The notes beneath the pieces are model-generated. The model made no database searches. It was not told the DNA's origin and saw only the letters and a list, made by a program, of their open reading frames with translations. Below, in pieces: positions 17,379-25,590 of a stretch of 64,000 nucleotides of DNA (within the stretch, counting starts at the first letter, position 1; every line of letters starts with the position of its first letter). This DNA is from Gottfriedia solisilvae. Lineage in GTDB: Bacteria; Bacillota; Bacilli; Bacillales; Bacillaceae_G. The position numbers and the translations under genes are program-made. Where the stretch lies: contig NZ_NETJ01000003.1 of assembly GCF_002128405.1 (NCBI RefSeq), forward strand, positions 186,001 to 250,000. The letters are read 5' to 3'.

Positions 17379-18131
17379 ATGAACCTCATTTACTTCTGTT
17401 TTTTCATTTTAGGTCTTGTGTTCGGCTCATTTTTTAATGTAGTTGGGTTACGAGTACCTTTAAAGAAATCAATTTTTTGGCCTCGTTCAGCTTGTTCTAA
17501 TTGCGGACATACTTTACTTTCACTTGAGTTAGTTCCTATTTTTTCTTATGTTTTACAAAAAGGCAAATGTCGTAATTGCGGAGCGCATATTTCAATTTTA
17601 TATCCTTTAATTGAATTGTTGACGGGATGTTTATTTGTAATTGCTCTGTACCAAATTGGATTTGAAATGGAGTTACTGATCGCACTGACGTTTATATCTT
17701 TGCTTGTAATTATTATTGTTTCGGATCTAGCGTATATGTTAATTCCTGACCGAATCTTATTGTTCTTTCTATCAATATTTATTATTGAACGTTTTTTTAT
17801 TCCATTAGAATCATGGTGGAACAGTATGATAGGAGCAGTAGGGGCATTTACAGTGCTATTTTTAATTGCGCTCGTTAGCAATGGTGGAATGGGTGGGGGA
17901 GATATTAAACTATTTGGAGTACTTGGTTTCGTATTAGGATGGAAATTGATTTTGATTACTTTTATGATTGCCTGTTTTACGGGTACTATCTTTGGTTTGA
18001 TTTTAATGAAAGCCGGTAGAGTACAAAAACGTAATCCGATCCCCTTTGGTCCATTTATTGGATTCGGTGGATTGGTAAGTTACTTTTATGGAAATGAACT
18101 TATACGCGTGTATTTATCAATTTTAGGTTAA
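17379..18131 (+). CDS. comC: Type IV prepilin peptidase/N-methyltransferase (ComC-like)
   Basis: A 250-residue inner-membrane aspartyl protease. The N-terminal cytoplasmic domain carries the zinc tetracysteine (C39, C42, C64, C67 in two CxxC pairs). The catalytic aspartates are D116 (VSDLAYMLIPD) and D175 in the GGGD motif (GMGGGDIKLFG). About seven to eight TM segments follow. It processes pseudopilins of the ComG competence apparatus, so the organism may be naturally transformable. I start at ATG 17379 (RBS GAAGGG) rather than at the TTG three codons earlier, which lies too close to that RBS. Confidence 0.9.
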   Translation: MNLIYFCFFILGLVFGSFFNVVGLRVPLKKSIFWPRSACSNCGHTLLSLELVPIFSYVLQKGKCRNCGAHISILYPLIELLTGCLFVIALYQIGFEMELLIALTFISLLVIIIVSDLAYMLIPDRILLFFLSIFIIERFFIPLESWWNSMIGAVGAFTVLFLIALVSNGGMGGGDIKLFGVLGFVLGWKLILITFMIACFTGTIFGLILMKAGRVQKRNPIPFGPFIGFGGLVSYFYGNELIRVYLSILG

Positions 18132-18261
18132 GAAGAGCCTACCTAGTTTTCAATTCGATTAACAAATCAAAAGCGAACAACTCCATTGGAGATTCAAGAT
18201 TGCAATGAGTATCCGTAGGAGAACCCTTCAGTATGTAGACAAAGTACAAAAATTAGATATC

Positions 18262-18417
18262 AGACTGATTGGAAACGCTTGACTTTTGAGGCGTGAAGCC
18301 TGATGAGGAGCGGGAGTTACCCTGCCGGTAATGAGCAACCTCGAGCAGGTGAAACAACGATGAAAGCGAGCGTTTGGCGGGCAGTCTGAAGGGCTATCCG
18401 TAGGATAGCCCTTTACT
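18262..18417 (+). ncRNA. Candidate structured RNA with terminal hairpin
   Basis: A GC-rich block is closed by CAGACTG (18262) and CAGTCTG (from 18381). Inside it, AAACGCT can pair with AGCGTTT, GGGAGTTACCC is a small hairpin, CCTGC pairs with GCAGG, and GAGG pairs with CCTC. It is followed directly by AGGGCTATCC, GTA, GGATAGCCCT and TTTA, a terminator-like hairpin. The 290-base gap between comC and the convergent thioredoxin gene has no plausible ORF. The class is not one I recognise. Either strand is possible; plus is favoured by the terminal hairpin. Confidence 0.5.
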
Positions 18418-18421
18418 TATG

Positions 18422-18976
18422 TTATGATAAAAATTTTTGTTCAACACTTTCAATAACTGAACTCCATAGTGCTTTGTTTTCTACGAAGGTTTCACGGATT
18501 GTTTTTAAAACTGCCGTTTGTTTTTCTTGGAAATTAGGATCATCTTTAGCAGGGAAATCTTTTTTCATTTCAGAAACAAGCCCTTCAACTTGCTCAGATC
18601 GAGGTCCCCATACTTTTACTTCCTTTCCTTCTGTATCCATAAATATGAAAATTGGAATAGAACGCGATTTACCGTTTGTTAAGTATTGATCCATTAGTTC
18701 TAGGTTTTCATCACGAATTAAGAAGCGAGTATCTATGTTTGCAATTTCCGCCATTTTTTGAATGACTGGTACATTTAAAAGTGCATCTCCACACCAATCT
18801 GCTGTGAGTGCAACCACTTTCCAGTTTTTCTCTTTAAGAGAAGAAAGTTTTTGTGCTGTATCTTCCGGAATAGAAACTTCATTATAAATATATTGAAGCT
18901 GTTCCTTATTTACACTCATTGAATCAACATATTCTCCAAACGTCATACCTTTATCAAACCATGAATTTAATGACAT
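18422..18976 (-). CDS. Thioredoxin-family protein lacking the second active-site cysteine
   Basis: A 184-residue thioredoxin-fold protein of the family often named thioredoxin family protein in Bacillus. The active-site loop is TADWCGDALLNVP: only the first Cys of CxxC remains, and the second is replaced (CGDA). The cis-Pro loop RSIPIFIFMD is intact. It may act as a monothiol reductase or be specialised for binding. The true start is MSLNSWFDKG behind AAGGAGA; the longer frame adds seven residues encoded by the RBS. Convergent with comC across the structured element. Confidence 0.8.
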   Translation of the reverse strand: MSLNSWFDKGMTFGEYVDSMSVNKEQLQYIYNEVSIPEDTAQKLSSLKEKNWKVVALTADWCGDALLNVPVIQKMAEIANIDTRFLIRDENLELMDQYLTNGKSRSIPIFIFMDTEGKEVKVWGPRSEQVEGLVSEMKKDFPAKDDPNFQEKQTAVLKTIRETFVENKALWSSVIESVEQKFLS

Positions 18977-19102
18977 ATATGCATTCTCCTTTTCCATTGA
19001 TATATAGTATTATAACTCATTCGTTCAAAGAAGGAATGTTTTAAGACTTGCAGAATTATTATAATGTATATCATTTAAATACAGTTTAATAGGAGGTTCA
19101 TG

Positions 19103-21487
19103 ATGAGCACGTCGATTGAAGTGAATCAAAAACGAAAGCGCTTTCCGAAATGGCTAAAAATTACCTCAACAATCATCATCGTATTGATTTTACTAATAAC
19201 CGGATCCGGTTTTTATTTAACTAAAAAGGCTTTGCCTGAAATTAAAGGGAATTTAGAAGTTGGATTGTTAGAACATAACGTGTCTGTCACTCGTGACACA
19301 AAAGGCGTTCCCCATATTGAAGCTAAAAATTTGCATGATTTGTATGTAGCTCAAGGTTTTGTAACTGCTCAAGACCGCTTGTTTCAAATGGATTTAAGCA
19401 GACGACAGGCCTCGGGTCAATTAAGTGAAGTAATAGGAGATGCAACAGTTGATCGTGATTCATATTTCCGAACTTTAGGCTTACGCAGAGCGGCTGAAGC
19501 TTCATATAGTAAATATTCGAAGGAAGCCCAAAACGTACTTAATTGGTATGCAGAGGGTGTCAACGAATATATTAAATACGCAACAAAAGAAGGGAAATTA
19601 CCTGTTGAGTTTAAGATTTTGCAGTATAAACCGACTGAATGGTCAGCCATTGATTCACTAGCAATTGGGAAGTATATGGCTTTTGATTTAGGTGGTCACT
19701 GGAATGAACAAGCATTTCGTTACTATGCAATGAATAAATTTCCAAAAGAAAAAGCATTAGAGCTGTTTCCAGCAGATAATGACTTAGATCCATATATTAT
19801 TCCTAGCGGCACTTCTAAAATTGATGTAGAGGAAAGCTTTGCTAGTGCGATTATTCCACCTACTTGGAATGGAAGTAATGACTGGGTTGTCAGTGGTTCA
19901 AAAACAAAATCTGGTAAACCACTTTTAGCAGATGATCCCCATTTAGGATTAGCGACACCAGCAATTTGGTATGAAACACATTTAAAATCAATGGATATGA
20001 ATGTCAAAGGAGTAATATTTGCCGGTGTGCCTGGTATTATTGTTGGTCACAATGATCATGTTGCCTGGGGTGTGACGAATGTAGGTCCTGATGTACAGGA
20101 TTTGTATATTGAGAAACGAAATCCAAATAAACCTGACGAATTTTTATATGATGGTAAATGGGAAAAAGCAACTGTTGTGAATGAGACGATTAAAATTAAA
20201 GATAAAAAAAGTAAAGTATTACCGGTTATGATTACAAGACATGGTCCAGTTATTTCAGAGTTTGCTAGTGAAGCTGGAAAGGATACGGTATTCTCTTTAC
20301 AATGGACAGCCCTACAACCTACTAGAGAATTAGAAGGCGTACTTAAATTTAATGTCGCGAAGGATTGGGATACATTTAAAGAAGGTTTAGCCTTATTTGA
20401 GGCACCTGCCCAAAATTTTGTATTTGCTTCTGATGATGGAACTATTGCCTATCGAGCAAATGGAAATATTCCAATTCGTAAAAAAGGTGATGGTTTAATG
20501 CCGGTGCCAGGTTGGACAAGTGACTATGACTGGAAAGGCTTTATACCTTATGAGGAATTACCGACTTTAATTAATCCGGAAGAAGGGTTTATTTCAACAG
20601 CAAATAATAAAGTTGTCGATGATTCATATCCATATCACATTTCTCACTCTTGGGCACAGCCATACCGCCAATTAAGAATAAGAGAAGTGTTAAGTCAAAG
20701 TGATAAATTAACGGTAAAGGATATGCAAAATCTTCAAATGGATGAAATGAATTTACAGGCAAAAGAACATATGCCGAAATTTATCCAATCTATTACCAAG
20801 CAAAACAAAGAATTAACATCAATTGAAAAATCAGCTTTAGCCGAACTTGAGAAATGGAATTTTGTAGATGACAAAGATCAGCCATCGCCACTTATATTTC
20901 AAAGATGGATGACAGAAATTAATAAAGCACTTTTTGATAAACAAATTTCTAAAGATATGATGGATTTATTCGGTGACCGTAAAGTGATTGTAGATCAATT
21001 ATTACGTAATAGTCTAAGCGGAAAGAAAGTTATTTGGATTGATGAAAAAGGTGGAATTGATCAATTATTACTAGATACGTATCAGAAAACGATTAAAAAT
21101 ATTAGCGAGTCTGATGGCGATGACGTAGCAAAATGGAGTTGGGGAGATCACCACAAAGTAGCTTTTACTCACCCTTTATCTAGTATTAAAGTACTGAGTT
21201 ATTTCTTTAATGCAAAAGATCCAATTCCGGTTGGAGGTAGTTCAACAACAGTCAAAGCTGCTGGATATGACGAAGATGGAATTGTCGATCATGGTGCATC
21301 TTGGAGAACTGTTGTAGATTTCTCAGATTTAAGTAAATCAGTTAATATTGTTGGCCCAGGTCAATCAGGCAATATCGGAAGCAAGTGGTACAGCGACCAA
21401 ATGGAAGACTGGGCGAATGGGACCTATCACACAACTGTTAGCAAAAATGTAAAAGGGATTAAAGAAATATTGCAAGCAGGAAAATAG
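19103..21487 (+). CDS. Membrane-anchored penicillin acylase family (Ntn-hydrolase) enzyme
   Basis: A 794-residue precursor. An N-terminal TM anchor (about 22-40) exports it; the alpha chain follows (VTRDTKGVPHIEAKNLHDLY, QGFVTAQDRLFQMD). The autoprocessing site precedes the nucleophile S258 (NGSNDWVVSGSKT). The beta chain carries the oxyanion and binding segments, including HNDHVAWGVTNVG. The family hydrolyses amide bonds of penicillins, N-acyl-homoserine lactones or acylated amino acids; substrate is not predictable here. Two ATGs occur in a row after AGGAGGTTC; the second has better spacing. Monocistronic with its own terminator. Confidence 0.88.
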   Translation: MSTSIEVNQKRKRFPKWLKITSTIIIVLILLITGSGFYLTKKALPEIKGNLEVGLLEHNVSVTRDTKGVPHIEAKNLHDLYVAQGFVTAQDRLFQMDLSRRQASGQLSEVIGDATVDRDSYFRTLGLRRAAEASYSKYSKEAQNVLNWYAEGVNEYIKYATKEGKLPVEFKILQYKPTEWSAIDSLAIGKYMAFDLGGHWNEQAFRYYAMNKFPKEKALELFPADNDLDPYIIPSGTSKIDVEESFASAIIPPTWNGSNDWVVSGSKTKSGKPLLADDPHLGLATPAIWYETHLKSMDMNVKGVIFAGVPGIIVGHNDHVAWGVTNVGPDVQDLYIEKRNPNKPDEFLYDGKWEKATVVNETIKIKDKKSKVLPVMITRHGPVISEFASEAGKDTVFSLQWTALQPTRELEGVLKFNVAKDWDTFKEGLALFEAPAQNFVFASDDGTIAYRANGNIPIRKKGDGLMPVPGWTSDYDWKGFIPYEELPTLINPEEGFISTANNKVVDDSYPYHISHSWAQPYRQLRIREVLSQSDKLTVKDMQNLQMDEMNLQAKEHMPKFIQSITKQNKELTSIEKSALAELEKWNFVDDKDQPSPLIFQRWMTEINKALFDKQISKDMMDLFGDRKVIVDQLLRNSLSGKKVIWIDEKGGIDQLLLDTYQKTIKNISESDGDDVAKWSWGDHHKVAFTHPLSSIKVLSYFFNAKDPIPVGGSSTTVKAAGYDEDGIVDHGASWRTVVDFSDLSKSVNIVGPGQSGNIGSKWYSDQMEDWANGTYHTTVSKNVKGIKEILQAGK

Positions 21488-21492
21488 AATGA

Positions 21493-21545
21493 AGAAAAAA
21501 GGATAAAGGTAAGAGGAGATACTCTTTTGCTTTATTCTTTTTTCT
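21493..21545 (+). terminator. Intrinsic terminator after the acylase gene
   Basis: AAAAAAGGATAAAG pairs imperfectly with CTTTATTCTTTTTT; the inner stem is AAGAG/CTCTT. Confidence 0.65.
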
Positions 21546-21690
21546 TTGTGTTGCTAGTTAAGAATGCATTATAGAATGCATTAGATGATTACAACTCCCA
21601 ACGGATCTACCTACATTAGGAAAAGTGGGGGGTGTAGATATGAAGACTCATTAAAAAGTTGAATATAGGTATAAAGATTGAAATACTGTT

Positions 21691-21747
21691 ATGTTAATGG
21701 AATAATTTAACATTTCATTGACAATATTCTTAATATTCCATTAACAT
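21691..21747. promoter_or_regulatory. 14-base inverted repeat around a promoter
   Basis: ATGTTAATGGAATA (21691-21704) and its exact complement TATTCCATTAACAT (21734-21747) are separated by 29 bases. A TTGACA (21718-21723) lies between the arms, and TAACAT (21742-21747), 18 bases downstream, is the end of the right arm. This looks like a repressor operator pair over the promoter of the secreted protein gene that starts at 21794. Confidence 0.6.
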
Positions 21748-21793
21748 TAGTGTGTTATTTTAAATAAGCACACACTAAAAGGGAGTGAAATGA

Positions 21794-23431
21794 ATGATTC
21801 GCAAAAAATTATCTGTTTTAGCATTACTGATTTTGATTTTATCTCCAGTTTATTATTATGTTACGCCACTTGTTTCTGCTGAAAATTCAAGTGATCCTGC
21901 TCCGCAGCTACAGCCAGTTGGAACTGCAAATGGTAAAAAGATTTTATTCGACAATACTCATGGCCAAACAGCTGGTGCAGCAGATTGGGTTTTAGATGGT
22001 GGTTTCTCTGATTTTGCAAACGCTTTAGCAAATAAAGGCTACTATGCAAAAGAGTTAAGAAAAAATAGCCCAATTACATATGAAGATTTACAAGGCTACA
22101 ATGTGTTTATCATTGGAGAAGCAAATATACCTTACAAAACTTCTGAGCAAGCTGCCATGATTCAATATGTTCAAAATGGTGGTAGTATCTTTTTTATTGG
22201 CGATCATTACAATGCAGATCGTAATAAAAACCGTTGGGACGCTTCTGAGGTATTTAATGGTTACCGTAGGGGAGCATACTCAAATCCAACTAAAGGAATG
22301 GGAACAGAGGAAGCAAATTCTGCAGCGATGCAAGGAGTTACAGGTTCGGATTGGTTATCTGATAACTTTGGGATTAGATTCCGTTATAATGCGATTGGAG
22401 ATGTAACAGCTAATGATATAGTAGCACCAAGCCAAGCTTTTGGTATTACGACTGGTGTATCTACAGTTGCAATGCATGCTGGTTCAACATTAGCAATTAC
22501 AAATCCAAACATGGCAAAAGGAATCGTGTATCTTCCAACGACATCAGCAGCTTGGGGAAATGCAGTTGACCAAGGTGTTTATAATGGTGGAGGCAGAGCT
22601 GAAGGTCCTTATGCAGCGGTTTCAAAGCTTGGTTTAGGAAAGGCGGCATTTATTGGGGATTCTTCACCAGTAGAAGATGCAACACCTAAATATTTACGTG
22701 AAGAAACTGGAACAAGTAAAACAACTTATGATGGGTTTAAAGAGCAAAATGATGGTACTTTGCTTGTAAACATCGTTGATTGGTTATCAAAGCAAGAAAG
22801 CTTTACTGCATTATCTCAAGTTAGCGGATTACAACTTGATCAGGCTACTTCGTTATTAGCGATCGAAACTCCGCAAACATCAACTGAACCAGAAGCAGAG
22901 CCATGGGCTGCACCTGCTGCAGGTTATAAATGGTATGATTCAACAACATTTAAGTCTGGTTCATACGGATACGGCGCAGGCGGACCAGTTCAACCCGCAA
23001 CATTAAATGAGAGTTTTGAGTCAGGTACAAAAACAGCCTATACTTCTGGTAATGTAACACTTTCAAGCGGTTCATGGTACTTTGATAATGCCTTAATTGG
23101 AGATCTATCTGGGGATAAGAAAAATGGTACGAAGTCTGCACGTGTTCGTTCTGCTGGTGCTTTAACTATGAACTTCAATGTAAATGGGGCAACTAGCGTG
23201 AAAGTTACACATGCAAATTTCAGTACTGACAGCGGAGCAAATTGGCAACTTCAAATGTCTACAAATAGTGGTTCTACATGGACAAATGTTGGAAGTGTAA
23301 ATACTAGTACAGCTACTTTAGCAACTAAAACATTTACTCTTACTCAAACAGCTCCTGTTAGATTCAGAATTGTCGTGTCAGGTACGTCGGGTCAGAGAAT
23401 TAATTTCGATGATATTGTCATCAGTAATTAA
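21794..23431 (+). CDS. Secreted two-domain protein with GATase-like N-terminal domain
   Basis: A 545-residue exported protein. Signal peptide 1-29 (cleavage near VSAEN). Residues 50-335 look like a class I GATase/ThuA/IFT52-type fold: KILFDNTHGQTAG, then GYNVFIIGEANIPY, GGSIFFIGDHYNAD and KAAFIGDSSPVED at successive strand ends. A linker rich in Pro, Glu and Ala follows (365-400). The C-terminal 140 residues (NESFESG, then SWYFDNALIGDLSGD, INFDDIVISN) resemble jelly-roll modules found at the ends of secreted nucleases and proteases. No catalytic residue can be assigned with confidence. RBS GGGAGTGA. Confidence 0.6.
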   Translation: MIRKKLSVLALLILILSPVYYYVTPLVSAENSSDPAPQLQPVGTANGKKILFDNTHGQTAGAADWVLDGGFSDFANALANKGYYAKELRKNSPITYEDLQGYNVFIIGEANIPYKTSEQAAMIQYVQNGGSIFFIGDHYNADRNKNRWDASEVFNGYRRGAYSNPTKGMGTEEANSAAMQGVTGSDWLSDNFGIRFRYNAIGDVTANDIVAPSQAFGITTGVSTVAMHAGSTLAITNPNMAKGIVYLPTTSAAWGNAVDQGVYNGGGRAEGPYAAVSKLGLGKAAFIGDSSPVEDATPKYLREETGTSKTTYDGFKEQNDGTLLVNIVDWLSKQESFTALSQVSGLQLDQATSLLAIETPQTSTEPEAEPWAAPAAGYKWYDSTTFKSGSYGYGAGGPVQPATLNESFESGTKTAYTSGNVTLSSGSWYFDNALIGDLSGDKKNGTKSARVRSAGALTMNFNVNGATSVKVTHANFSTDSGANWQLQMSTNSGSTWTNVGSVNTSTATLATKTFTLTQTAPVRFRIVVSGTSGQRINFDDIVISN

Positions 23432-23460
23432 TTACTGAGCTCTATAAAACCACAAGTTAA

Positions 23461-23492
23461 TGACTTCGGAATATAACCGAAGTCATTTTTTT
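23461..23492 (+). terminator. Intrinsic terminator after the secreted protein gene
   Basis: TGACTTCGG/CCGAAGTCA stem, 7-base loop, then eight T. Confidence 0.9.
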
Positions 23493-23576
23493 TCATTACA
23501 AATGAAGAAATGTTGAATTAGAATAAACGTGACCAATATTATACTTTTTTACCATCTATTTTGGTGAGGTGAAGGG

Positions 23577-24098
23577 ATGAAAATAAGAGCAGCAAAGCTA
23601 ACAGATGCAACAGGGATTGCAAAAGTACATGTTGATAGTTGGAGAACAACTTATAAAAACATCATCTCAAATGAATTTTTGCAGAAGTTGTCTTATGAAC
23701 AAAGAACCAATTCTTGGATTCAGAACTTATCTGATCCAAATAACTATGTATTTGTTGCAGTGAATACTGAAAGTGATATTGTTGGTTTTGCAGTTTGTGG
23801 AAAAAGATCAAGTAATCAAATAGACCGTTCAGGTGATATAACATCTATTTATATATTAGAAGAATATCAAGGTCAGGGAATTGGAAAGCAATTAATGCGC
23901 CAATTGTTTATTCAATGTAATAAACTCGGTTTTAATAGAGTTTTTGTAGAGGTTTTAGAAGACAATAATACTCGTTATTTTTATGAATATTACGGTGCAA
24001 AATTACGAAAGACAGAAAAGATAAAAATTGGTGGTACTGATTTGAACTTGTTAGTATATGAATGGGATTGTATTACTACAGCATTAAACATGTTTTAA
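23577..24098 (+). CDS. GNAT-family N-acetyltransferase
   Basis: A 173-residue acetyltransferase. The acetyl-CoA-binding motif A is YILEEYQGQGIGKQLMRQL (Q/RxxGxG/A type) at about residues 87-105, preceded by the conserved core beta strands and followed by FVEVLEDNNTRYFYEYYGAK. The N-terminal DATGIAKVHVDSWRTTYKNI segment is typical of Bacillus GNATs of unknown substrate. RBS GAGGTGAAGGG. Monocistronic. Confidence 0.88.
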   Translation: MKIRAAKLTDATGIAKVHVDSWRTTYKNIISNEFLQKLSYEQRTNSWIQNLSDPNNYVFVAVNTESDIVGFAVCGKRSSNQIDRSGDITSIYILEEYQGQGIGKQLMRQLFIQCNKLGFNRVFVEVLEDNNTRYFYEYYGAKLRKTEKIKIGGTDLNLLVYEWDCITTALNMF

Positions 24099-24253
24099 AG
24101 TATAGTTTTTTGCGATTATGAAGTACCCTGCTTTTTAATGAAGTTACTTTTACCTTAATCCATACCCCAAGCTCTTATACTAGTAATTAATATGAGGTTG
24201 TACTAAAATATGAAAATAGGTTTGCTAAATTTCAAAGAAAAGGGGGCTGTGAA

Positions 24254-25126
24254 ATGGATGGAATTGGATTAGTTCTAGAAGGTGGAGGTATGAGAGGCAT
24301 TTACACTGCTGGTGTACTTGATTATTTTTTAGAACAAAATATAGAAATTCCTTATGTAATAGGTGTTTCAGCGGGTGCATGCATGGGTTCTTCATATATT
24401 TCAAAACAACACGGTCGAAATAAACGTGTAAATACAGAATTTTTACAGCATCCAGATTATATTTCGATAAAAAATTTAATTCGTAATAAGCAATTATTTG
24501 GTATGGACTTATTATTTGATATTATTCCAAATGAATTGGATCCTTTTGATTTTGACTCATTTTATGGTGCCAATCAAAAATTCGTTGTTGGTACGACTAA
24601 TTGTATAACTGGTGAACCTACATATTTTGAAAAAGATGAAATTGTAGATTCGAAAGATATGCTTAATATTATACGAGCTTCGAGCTCACTGCCATTGATG
24701 GCTCCAATTGTTGAGTATCAAAACCATATATTATTGGATGGTGGAATTGCAGATCCAATACCATTACTTAAATCTGAGGAAGATGGAAACAAAAAAAATA
24801 TCGTTGTATTAACTCGAAATGCGGGATATCGAAAAAAACCATCTCGTGGTAATTGGTATTTGCAAAGAAAATATAGAGATTATCCGGGATTAATTCAAGC
24901 TGTGTTAAAGCGTTATGAAATTTATAATAAACAACTAGAATATATAGAAGAGCAAGAAAAAGCAGGTAATGTTTTAGTCATTCGTCCATTACAAAAACTA
25001 AAGGTTGGGCGTGTTGAACGAAATAAAGATCGATTATTAGAGCTTTACAAAGAAGGCTATGAAGATGCAAAACGCCTTGGCGAGCAAGTGCTTGAGTTCT
25101 TATCATATGAAAAAACGACCTGTTGA
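24254..25126 (+). CDS. Patatin-like phospholipase
   Basis: A 290-residue cytoplasmic or peripheral lipase-like protein. The oxyanion motif is GGGMRG (10-15), nucleophile S39 in GVSAG, and the dyad aspartate D162 in LDGGIADP, so the catalytic Ser-Asp dyad is complete. Related to bacterial patatin-like proteins of the RssA/YjjU type acting on acyl esters. RBS AAAGGGGG. The terminator hairpin begins inside the last codons. Confidence 0.88.
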   Translation: MDGIGLVLEGGGMRGIYTAGVLDYFLEQNIEIPYVIGVSAGACMGSSYISKQHGRNKRVNTEFLQHPDYISIKNLIRNKQLFGMDLLFDIIPNELDPFDFDSFYGANQKFVVGTTNCITGEPTYFEKDEIVDSKDMLNIIRASSSLPLMAPIVEYQNHILLDGGIADPIPLLKSEEDGNKKNIVVLTRNAGYRKKPSRGNWYLQRKYRDYPGLIQAVLKRYEIYNKQLEYIEEQEKAGNVLVIRPLQKLKVGRVERNKDRLLELYKEGYEDAKRLGEQVLEFLSYEKTTC

Positions 25127-25144
25127 TAAACAGGTCGTTTTTTT
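25111..25144. terminator. Bidirectional terminator between patatin and the Cys-rich gene
   Basis: AAAACGACCTGTT/AACAGGTCGTTTT with A and T runs on the two sides; it serves both convergent genes and overlaps the patatin stop. Confidence 0.85.
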
Positions 25145-25162
25145 GGGGGTAGGGATATTTTA

Positions 25163-25456
25163 TTAATCTTTATTATTGTCCTTATCGTTATCCTTGTCTT
25201 TATCATCTCTTGAATCTAAATATGACCAATCGAAATCTAAATATGGTTTCATACAGCCACAAATAGGTTTCTTATTACAGCAACAAACACATTTACAATG
25301 GCAATCATGATGACAGCAACTATTACAATTACAGCTACGGTGACAGTCACATTGACAGTTATTTCGTCTGCAACGATCATGGTCATCACAACAGCAATGA
25401 CGATTCCAGTTATTACAATTAGAATTCGAGTTGCGATTACTTTGGTTGTTCCACAC
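25163..25456 (-). CDS. Cysteine/histidine-rich small protein
   Basis: About 97 residues, of which 20 are Cys and 6 His, clustered between residues 14 and 68 in CxC, CC and CCC groups (CQCDCHRSCNCNSCCHHDC). The tail is acidic (DDKDKDNDKDNNKD). The open frame reaches an ATG seven codons further up, but codons 3-5 of that frame are a perfect AGGAGGTG ribosome binding site, placed seven bases before a GTG; I therefore start at the GTG. The composition suggests metal binding (metallothionein-like) or a disulfide-linked spore-surface protein. I recognise no family. Expression strand and RBS make it credible. Confidence 0.6.
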   Translation of the reverse strand: MWNNQSNRNSNSNCNNWNRHCCCDDHDRCRRNNCQCDCHRSCNCNSCCHHDCHCKCVCCCNKKPICGCMKPYLDFDWSYLDSRDDKDKDNDKDNNKD

Positions 25457-25540
25457 AGTAGAACACCTCCTTGACATATCTACATAAACAAAATATGCAA
25501 AACTGTCCTAACTCGTTAAGGCTAGTACCTATAAATTAAT

Positions 25541-25577
25541 AAAAAAGCACATGAATCAAAATCGATTCATGTGCTTT
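25541..25577 (-). terminator. Intrinsic terminator of the purine permease gene
   Basis: GCACATGAATC/GATTCATGTGC; on the minus strand it is followed by TTTTTTATT. Confidence 0.85.
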
Positions 25578-25590
25578 CATCATTCCTTCA

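Noticed and set aside
18298-18355. Hammerhead-ribozyme-like CTGATGAG and GAAAC inside the structured element
   Set aside because: The bases between the two motifs do not form a stem II that closes next to them, and no NUH cleavage site sits in a proper stem I/III junction. The match is probably chance.
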